A stretch of DNA of 8,723 nt. It comes from Solirubrobacterales bacterium. Lineage in GTDB: Bacteria > Actinomycetota > Thermoleophilia > Solirubrobacterales > Solirubrobacteraceae. Of the stretch, positions 1 through 8,723 are shown one piece after another. The position numbers were made by a program, and so were the translations under genes. The number at the start of each line of letters is the position of its first letter. Within the stretch, counting starts at the first letter, position 1. Location: contig JAOPZO010000279.1 of NCBI GenBank assembly GCA_025964065.1, positions 1-8,723 of the forward strand. Reading direction: 5' to 3'. The notes below the pieces were generated by a model, which saw only the letters and a list, made by a program, of their open reading frames with translations, was not told the origin of the DNA and did no database searches.

Positions 1-227
1 ATCCGCCTCGCCCGCACCCCGCGCGGCGACCGCGTCCGCTCCGTCAGCATCACGGTGAACGGGAAGGCGCGCAAGGTCACCGCACGCACCGTCCGCGGGC
101 GCCGCACCGCCACGATCGACCTGCGCGGGCTGCCGCGCGGGACGGCCCGGATCCAGGTGACCGTCCGCACCGCCGAGGGCCGCGTGCTCCGCAGCGCCCG
201 CACCTACCGGACCTGCGCGCCGAAGCG

Positions 228-231
<4 letters not shown>
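1..231 (+). CDS. C-terminal fragment of a probable secreted/surface protein
   Basis: The reading frame is open from the first base of the window and ends at TAG 229-231, giving the last 76 residues of a longer protein whose start lies outside. The fragment is rich in Arg, Thr and Val, with alternating beta-type stretches (SVSITVNGKARKVTA, then RIQVTVRTAEGR). It ends in TYRTCAPKR with a single Cys six residues from the end of this tail. I recall similar VNGK...DLRGLP...TYRTC.PKR tails closing large extracellular or repeat-containing proteins of Thermoleophilia-type actinobacteria. That is memory, not a search. The fragment most resembles a terminal beta-sandwich module. No catalytic motif is visible, so the function of the whole protein cannot be stated. 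It is convergent with the large signalling gene, and their stop codons overlap. Confidence 0.7.
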
Positions 232-4598
<4,367 letters not shown>

Positions 4599-4608
4599 GC
4601 GACAAGCG

Positions 4609-4613
4609 CTCCT
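4609..4613 (-). promoter_or_regulatory. Ribosome binding site of the large signalling gene
   Basis: The minus strand reads AGGAG here, 10 nt before the ATG at 4598. It decides the start of the 1456-residue protein: the alternative ATG at 4625 lies upstream of this site and so cannot use it. Confidence 0.7.
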
Positions 4614-4620
4614 GGGCGCG

Positions 4621-4626
4621 AGCATA
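4621..4626 (-). promoter_or_regulatory. Possible -10 element for the signalling gene
   Basis: The minus strand reads TATGCT, which fits TANNNT. Transcription would start near 4614, right at the ribosome binding site, leaving a leader of only about 16 nt. A -35 partner is weak (TTCCGA about 18 nt upstream, 3 of 6 matches to TTGACA). This is a tentative call made by eye. Confidence 0.2.
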
Positions 4627-4636
4627 CCGGCGCATG

Positions 4637-4648
4637 CCGACGCGTCGG
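4637..4648. promoter_or_regulatory. Perfect 12-bp palindrome, candidate operator
   Basis: CCGACGCGTCGG is its own reverse complement and lies about midway in the 84-bp gap between the divergent signalling and exporter genes. It falls between the two candidate -10 elements, so a dimeric regulator bound here could affect both directions. In DNA this GC-rich a 12-bp palindrome somewhere in 84 bp arises by chance perhaps a few times in a hundred, so it is suggestive only. It does not match a regulator site that I recognise. Confidence 0.3.
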
Positions 4649-4667
4649 AACTCGTTGCGGCCACAAT

Positions 4668-4673
4668 TAGACT
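4668..4673 (+). promoter_or_regulatory. Possible -10 element for the exporter operon, perhaps near-leaderless
   Basis: TAGACT fits the actinobacterial TANNNT -10 pattern and sits in the one AT-richer patch of this gap (ACAATTAGACT). It ends 9 nt before the ATG at 4683, so transcription would start at about 4680, giving a leader of only a few bases or none. No clear -35 is seen (TCGGAA at 4645-4650 is poor). GGGGTGG at 4674-4680 could instead act as a weak ribosome binding site on a longer transcript. Confidence 0.35.
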
Positions 4674-4682
4674 GGGGTGGTC

Positions 4683-6452
4683 ATGTCGACCTTCAAGCGC
4701 CTGCTCGGCTTCCTCGCACCGCACCGCGCCGGCGTCTGGTGGTCGCTTGTCCTGGCGATCGCGGCGATGCTCATGACCGTCGCGATCCCCTTCCTCGTCG
4801 GCAAGGGCATCGATGCCGTCGACGAGGGCCGCCGCGACGACCTGCTGCTCGTCGGCGCGCTCATCGCGGGTGCCGGCGTCGCCCGGCTCGTGCTCACCTT
4901 CGCCCGCCGCATGATCGCGGGCAAGGTCTCGCTCGGGGTGGAGTTCGACCTGCGCGAGCGCATGTACGGCCACCTCCTCGCGCAGGAGCTCGCGTTCTTC
5001 GACCGCCAGCAGACCGGGCAGCTCATGTCCCGGGCGACCGTGGACCTCCAGGCCGTGCGCTTCTTCCTGGGCTACGGGCTCGTCTTCATCGTCCAGTCCG
5101 CGCTGACGCTCGTGCTCGCGGGCGTCGCGATGGTCGTCGTGGACCCGGGTCTCGCGGCGCTCTCGCTGCTTCCGGTCCCGTTCGTCATCGCGATCGCGAC
5201 CCGCTACGGCAAGCGCTCACGCCCGGCGATCCAGGAGGTCCAGCAGCGGCTCGCGGAGCTCACGGCGGACGTCGAGGAGTCGATCGGCGGCGTCCGGGTC
5301 ATCAAGGCCTTCGCGGCCGAGGGCCGCCAGAACCGCCGGATCCGCACGAGCACGGAGCGCCTCTTCACCCAGGCGATGGTCTCCACGCGCCTCCAGGCGT
5401 TCTACAACCCGTTCATCGGCTTCCTGCCGCAGCTCGGCCTCGCGGCGATCCTGTTCTTCGGCGGGCGCCGCGTCATCGACGGCTCGCTCACGATCGGCGA
5501 CTTCGCCGCGTTCTACACCTACCTCCTGATCCTGCTCGCGCCCATGCGCACGCTCGGCGTGATGCTCGGGATGGCCCAGCGCGCGACCGCCTCGGGCGCT
5601 CGCATCTTCCAGATCCTCGACCGCGAGCCCGCCATCACCGCCGCGCCGGGCGCCACGCCGCTCCCGGACGGGAACGGGCGCGTCGAGCTGCGCGGGGTCG
5701 GCCTCCACTACGAGGGCGCGCCGCAGCCCGCGCTCGACGGCGTCGACCTCGACGTCGCCGCCGGCACCACGGTGGCGCTCGTGGGCGCCACGGGCTCGGG
5801 CAAGACGACGCTCGTCCAGCTGCTCCCCCGCCTCTACGACGTCACCGCGGGCGCGGTGCTCGTCGACGGCGCGGACGTCCGCACGCTGGACCCGGACGCG
5901 CTCCGCCACGCGATCGCCGTCGTCACCGACGACCCGTTCCTGTTCTCCGCCACGATCGCGGAGAACATCGCGTACGGCCGCCCCGGCGCGTCCCGGGAGG
6001 AGATCGAGCAGGCCGCCGAGCGCGCGCAGGCCGCGGGCTTCGTCGCCCGCCTCCCGGACGGCTACGAGACGCGGGTCGGGGAGCGCGGGCTGACGCTCAG
6101 CGGCGGCCAGCGCCAGCGGATCGCGATCGCCCGCGCGTTCCTCGCGGACCCGCGGATCCTCGTGCTCGACGACGCCACCTCGTCCGTGGACGCCACGACG
6201 GAGGGCGCGATCAAGGACGCGCTGCGCGAGGTGATGCGCGGGCGCACGACGTTCGTCATCGCCCACCGGCTCTCCACGATCGCCCTCGCGGACGAGATCG
6301 TCGTCCTCGAGCAGGGGCGCGTCGCCGCGCACGGCACCCACGAGGAGCTGCTCGAGCAGAACGCGCTCTACCGCGAGATCGTCGAGAAGGGGCTGCCGGA
6401 CTCCGTCTTCCTCACCCGCAAGCCGCGCGAGCCGGAGACCGCGGGCCTGTGA
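4683..6452 (+). CDS. ABC exporter half-transporter, degenerate-site subunit (MdlA/TAP1-like)
   Basis: This 589-residue protein is a half-size ABC exporter with one membrane domain and one ATPase domain, the usual length for the family. About six hydrophobic segments fall between residues ~17 and 297. The nucleotide-binding domain (~333-565) has Walker A GATGSGKTT 368-376, X-loop VGERG 465-469, signature LSGGQ 472-476, Walker B LVLDD 493-497 and switch His528. Two catalytic positions are altered: the Q-loop Gln is Asp416 (VVTDDPF) and the Walker B catalytic Glu is Asp497. Such changes mark the non-catalytic ATP site of heterodimeric exporters, and the next gene supplies the matching partner. 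The substrate is unknown; this fold exports drugs, lipids or peptides. ATG 4683 is chosen because it begins the typical STFKRLLGFLAPHR opening. GTG 4677, two codons earlier and in frame, is equally possible. It is the first gene of a + strand operon. Confidence 0.93.
   Translation: MSTFKRLLGFLAPHRAGVWWSLVLAIAAMLMTVAIPFLVGKGIDAVDEGRRDDLLLVGALIAGAGVARLVLTFARRMIAGKVSLGVEFDLRERMYGHLLAQELAFFDRQQTGQLMSRATVDLQAVRFFLGYGLVFIVQSALTLVLAGVAMVVVDPGLAALSLLPVPFVIAIATRYGKRSRPAIQEVQQRLAELTADVEESIGGVRVIKAFAAEGRQNRRIRTSTERLFTQAMVSTRLQAFYNPFIGFLPQLGLAAILFFGGRRVIDGSLTIGDFAAFYTYLLILLAPMRTLGVMLGMAQRATASGARIFQILDREPAITAAPGATPLPDGNGRVELRGVGLHYEGAPQPALDGVDLDVAAGTTVALVGATGSGKTTLVQLLPRLYDVTAGAVLVDGADVRTLDPDALRHAIAVVTDDPFLFSATIAENIAYGRPGASREEIEQAAERAQAAGFVARLPDGYETRVGERGLTLSGGQRQRIAIARAFLADPRILVLDDATSSVDATTEGAIKDALREVMRGRTTFVIAHRLSTIALADEIVVLEQGRVAAHGTHEELLEQNALYREIVEKGLPDSVFLTRKPREPETAGL
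6434..6437 (+). promoter_or_regulatory. Ribosome binding site of the second exporter gene
   Basis: GGAG inside the end of the first exporter gene stands 11 nt before the GTG at 6449. No comparable site precedes the in-frame ATG at 6461, so this favours the overlapping GTG as start. Confidence 0.45.
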
Positions 6453-8257
6453 GCGGCCGGATGACCGCGGACGAGCTCCGCCGCCGCCTGAAGGGCACGA
6501 GCGGCCGGGGGCGCAAGGTCAAGGGCCTCGCGCTGCTGCTCGCGCCGTACAAGTGGCGGGTCGCCGCGATGTTCGTCGCGCTCGTGATCGGCGTCGCGGC
6601 GGCGCTCGCGCCCGCGCCGCTCGCGAAGAAGGCCATCGACGACGGGATCCGTGCCGGCGACGTCGGCGTCCTCAACTGGGTCGTGGTCGCGTTCGTCGGC
6701 TCCGCGCTCCTCGTGTGGATCGGCAGCTACGCGCAGACCTACCTCACGGGGTGGGTCGGGCAGCGCGCGCTGCAGGACCTCCGCGTGGAGATCTTCGGCC
6801 ACCTGCAGCGCCAGCCCGTCGCGTTCTACGAGCGCAAGCCCGCGGGGGTCCTCATCTCCCGGATGACGAACGACGTCGAGGCGCTCAACTCGCTCGTGAC
6901 GGACTCCGTCACGACGCTCTTCACCGCGGGCCTGACGCTCATCGGCTCGATCGTGATCCTGCTGCTGCTCGACGCGGAGCTCGCCGGGCTCGTCTTCCTC
7001 ATCTTCCCCGTCCTCTTCGCCGGGTCGCTGCTCTTCCGGATCGCCAGCGCGGACGCCTACAAGCTCACCCGCGAGACGATCGGCTCGATCACCGCGTACC
7101 TCCAGGAATCCCTCTCGGGCATCCGGGTCGTGAAGTCCTTCGCCCAGGAGCCGCGGCACAACGCGCGCTTCGCGGCCCTGAACCAGCTCAACCGGGACGC
7201 GAACCAGACGACGGTGAAGCTCAACGCCTCGTATTTCCCGGCGGTCGAGTTCGTCTCGGCGCTCGGCACGGTCCTCGTGATCCTCTACGGCGGCTACCAG
7301 GCCATCGACTCGGGTGACGCGGTGCAGATCGGCACGCTCACCGCCTTCATCGTCGCCCTGAACGGCTTCTTCGACCCCATCGGCCAGCTCTCCCAGGTCT
7401 ACACGACCTACCAGTCCGGCATGGCCGCGCTCGACAAGATCTTCGAGCTCCTCGACGAGGAGCCGACGCTCGAGGACCGCCCGGGCGCGCAGGACCTGCC
7501 GACCCCGCTCCGGGGCGAGCTGCGCTTCGAGGGCGTCTCGTTCGCCTACCGCACCGCGGGCGGCGTGAAGGACGCCCTCAGCGACATCGACCTGGTCGTG
7601 CCGCCGGGGCAGACCGTCGCGCTCGTCGGGGCCACGGGCGCCGGCAAGTCGACCTTCGCGAAGCTCGTGGCGCGGTTCTACGACCCGTCGAGCGGCCGGA
7701 TCCTCGTCGACGGACTCGACCTGCGCGAGGCCCGCATCGGCTCCCTGCGCCGCCAGCTCGGGATCGTGCCGCAGGAGGCCTTCCTCTTCAGCGGGACCGT
7801 CGCGGAGAACATCGCGTTCGGCCGCGAGGACGCGACCCGGGAGCAGCTGGAGAGCGCCGCCGAGACCGTCGGGGCGACGGAGTTCATCGCACGCCTCGAA
7901 CATGGGCTCGACACGGAGGTCGGCGAGCGCGGCGTGCAGCTCTCGGCCGGCCAGCGCCAGCTCGTCGCGTTCGCACGTGCGCTCGTGCGCGACCCGCAGA
8001 TGCTCATCCTCGACGAGGCGACCGCGAACGTCGACCTCCACACGGAGGGGAGGATCGAGGTCGCGCTGCGGCGCCTGCTGCAGGGCCGCACCGCGATCGT
8101 CATCGCGCACCGCCTCTCCACGATCCGCCAGGCGGGCCGCATCGTCGTGCTCGACGGGGGCCGGATCGTCGAGCAGGGAACCCACGAGGAGCTGCTGGAG
8201 GCCGAGGGCGCCTACTGGCGCCTCTACCGCGACTGGGCGGAGCAGGCCGCGGCCTGA
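6449..8257 (+). CDS. ABC exporter half-transporter, catalytic-site subunit (MdlB/TAP2-like)
   Basis: This is the 602-residue partner of the preceding subunit. A basic N-terminal extension of ~25 residues precedes about six hydrophobic segments (~37-58, 74-92, 154-173, 178-198, 262-285, 295-310). The ATPase domain (~355-585) has Walker A GATGAGKST 394-402, Q-loop Gln442 (IVPQEAF), X-loop VGERG 491-495, Walker B LILDE 519-523 with catalytic Glu523, and switch His554. The signature is LSAGQ 498-502 in place of LSGGQ, followed by RQLVAFARAL, much as in MdlB-type subunits. Walker A/B here pairs with the intact LSGGQ of the first subunit to form the active site. The altered LSAGQ faces the degenerate Walker B of the first subunit. 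The GTG start overlaps the upstream TGA as GTGA, implying coupled translation and a fixed stoichiometry. ATG 6461 is the alternative start. The substrate is unknown. Confidence 0.93.
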   Translation: MSGRMTADELRRRLKGTSGRGRKVKGLALLLAPYKWRVAAMFVALVIGVAAALAPAPLAKKAIDDGIRAGDVGVLNWVVVAFVGSALLVWIGSYAQTYLTGWVGQRALQDLRVEIFGHLQRQPVAFYERKPAGVLISRMTNDVEALNSLVTDSVTTLFTAGLTLIGSIVILLLLDAELAGLVFLIFPVLFAGSLLFRIASADAYKLTRETIGSITAYLQESLSGIRVVKSFAQEPRHNARFAALNQLNRDANQTTVKLNASYFPAVEFVSALGTVLVILYGGYQAIDSGDAVQIGTLTAFIVALNGFFDPIGQLSQVYTTYQSGMAALDKIFELLDEEPTLEDRPGAQDLPTPLRGELRFEGVSFAYRTAGGVKDALSDIDLVVPPGQTVALVGATGAGKSTFAKLVARFYDPSSGRILVDGLDLREARIGSLRRQLGIVPQEAFLFSGTVAENIAFGREDATREQLESAAETVGATEFIARLEHGLDTEVGERGVQLSAGQRQLVAFARALVRDPQMLILDEATANVDLHTEGRIEVALRRLLQGRTAIVIAHRLSTIRQAGRIVVLDGGRIVEQGTHEELLEAEGAYWRLYRDWAEQAAA

Positions 8258-8260
8258 GCG

Positions 8261-8584
8261 ATGGGCTCCGCGCGCCCGGGCGGTCGACGGACCATGCCCA
8301 CCGACCCGCAGGCCTCCCCCACCCTCCACGTCCGTCACGGCGACGACGGCGCGGTCCGCTTCCGCTCGTGCCGGCGCGTCCAGGAGGCGCTCCGAGCCGC
8401 GGGGATCCCGTTCGAGAAGGTCATCGCGGGGCACGGGCACCCGACCGCGTTCCTGCGCAGGGGCTCGCGCGAGGAGCTGCGCACGGCCACGGGCGACACG
8501 AGGCTCCCGACGCTCGTGCTCCCGCACGGGACCGTGCACGGGGACTCGCGGGCGATCCTCGACCGGGTCGCGCGGCAGCGCTGA
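8261..8584 (+). CDS. Small thioredoxin-fold protein, GST N-terminal/glutaredoxin-like
   Basis: This 107-residue protein begins 3 nt after the stop of the exporter gene. From residue ~21 it shows a thioredoxin-like pattern: a short strand (TLHVRHG), a single Cys36 at the start of the first helix (FRSCRRVQEALRAAG), the strand PFEKVIAG, a likely cis-proline at Pro83 in LPTLVL, then GDSRAIL. The last resembles the acidic-Ser pair that contacts glutathione in GST N-terminal domains. There is only one Cys, so any redox chemistry would be monothiol, and no GST C-terminal helical domain follows. Actinobacteria generally use mycothiol rather than glutathione, so a real glutathione substrate is doubtful. 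The start is uncertain. ATG 8294 would remove a low-complexity 11-residue lead and give 96 residues, and neither start has a good ribosome binding site. The protein is probably co-transcribed with the exporter. Confidence 0.7.
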   Translation: MGSARPGGRRTMPTDPQASPTLHVRHGDDGAVRFRSCRRVQEALRAAGIPFEKVIAGHGHPTAFLRRGSREELRTATGDTRLPTLVLPHGTVHGDSRAILDRVARQR

Positions 8585-8585
8585 G

Positions 8586-8723
8586 ATGGCACGGCCCGAC
8601 CTGCGCCGCCGCGCCCGCACCGCCCTCGCCGAGCGGCTGCAGGAGAGGGTGCCCGCGGCTGCGCTGCACGCGGGCGGGGAGCACGCGCTGCGCTTCGCGG
8701 ACGCGCTCGTGCCGACGCTCGAC
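8586..8723 (+). CDS. N-terminal fragment of an unidentified protein
   Basis: ATG 8586 lies 1 nt after the TGA of the thioredoxin-fold gene, and the frame stays open for 46 codons to the end of the window. The visible part is a basic, mainly helical start (MARPDLRRRARTALAERLQE) followed by an Ala/Leu-rich stretch. It has no signal peptide, cofactor motif or catalytic motif, and I do not recognise the family from so little. Its spacing makes it the probable fourth gene of the + strand operon. Confidence 0.55.
   Translation, partial: MARPDLRRRARTALAERLQERVPAAALHAGGEHALRFADALVPTLD

Noticed and set aside
4599..4973. Upstream extension of the signalling gene to 4973 on the - strand
   Set aside because: This part is antisense to the clearly coding N-terminus of the first exporter gene and shows no conserved pattern. 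The AGGAG-preceded ATG at 4598 begins the recognisable protein.
4683..8257. Giving the exporter pair a gene symbol (mdlAB, bmrCD or yheIH)
   Set aside because: The degenerate-site pattern matches these families, but many actinobacterial heterodimeric exporters share it and the substrate cannot be read from the sequence, so no symbol is justified.
8230..8300. Terminator or promoter between the exporter and the thioredoxin-fold gene
   Set aside because: The gap is 3 nt. No hairpin followed by a T run and no TANNNT element could be supported there.
6368..8620. 750-codon minus-strand frame opposite the second exporter gene
   Set aside because: It is an antisense shadow spanning three real + strand genes and is dominated by Arg, Glu, Asp, Val and Leu with no motif.
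8586..8723. Reading the final fragment as the start of an amylosucrase or other sugar enzyme
   Set aside because: The helical start gave a faint resemblance, but 46 residues without any motif cannot support a family assignment.

Overview
The window is very GC-rich, densely packed bacterial chromosome. Its codons are strongly biased to G or C in third position, which produces long spurious antisense ORFs. The GC content, the actinobacterial style of the sensor kinase and the Cys-containing tail of the first (partial) protein suggest an actinomycete, possibly of the Thermoleophilia/Solirubrobacterales group. That placement is inference from sequence style, not from a marker gene.

Layout. (1) Positions 1-231, + strand: the last 76 codons of a probable secreted or surface protein. 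(2) Positions 228-4598, - strand: one very large cytosolic signalling protein of 1456 residues. Its domain order is PAS-like, GAF-like, histidine kinase, receiver, PAS, PAS, GGDEF, EAL. Its stop codon shares the palindrome CTAG with the stop of gene 1. (3) Positions 4599-4682: an 84-bp divergent intergenic region with weak promoter elements and a perfect 12-bp palindrome. (4) Positions 4683-8723, + strand: a tight four-gene cluster. It holds two ABC exporter half-transporters overlapping by 3 bases at GTGA, a small thioredoxin-fold (GST N-terminal-like) protein 3 bases downstream, and after 1 more base the start of a gene that runs off the window.

How the genes may work together. The big protein keeps the key residues for autophosphorylation (His359), phosphotransfer to a receiver (Asp670), c-di-GMP synthesis (GGDEF with an RxxD inhibitory site) and c-di-GMP breakdown (EAL metal and catalytic residues). 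It therefore looks like a whole phosphorelay and a two-way c-di-GMP switch in one chain, and is the most interesting item here. The two ABC subunits show complementary degeneracy. The first has Asp in place of the Walker B catalytic Glu and Asp in place of the Q-loop Gln; the second has LSAGQ in place of LSGGQ. This is the pattern of an asymmetric heterodimeric exporter with one active and one degenerate ATP site (TAP1/TAP2, MdlA/MdlB and BmrC/BmrD type). Nothing in the sequence shows the substrate, and a regulatory link between the signalling protein and the exporter rests only on the shared divergent region.

No RNA gene, mobile element, CRISPR array or convincing terminator was seen. All families here are known; what is unusual is domain architecture and arrangement, not an unrecognised type of system.
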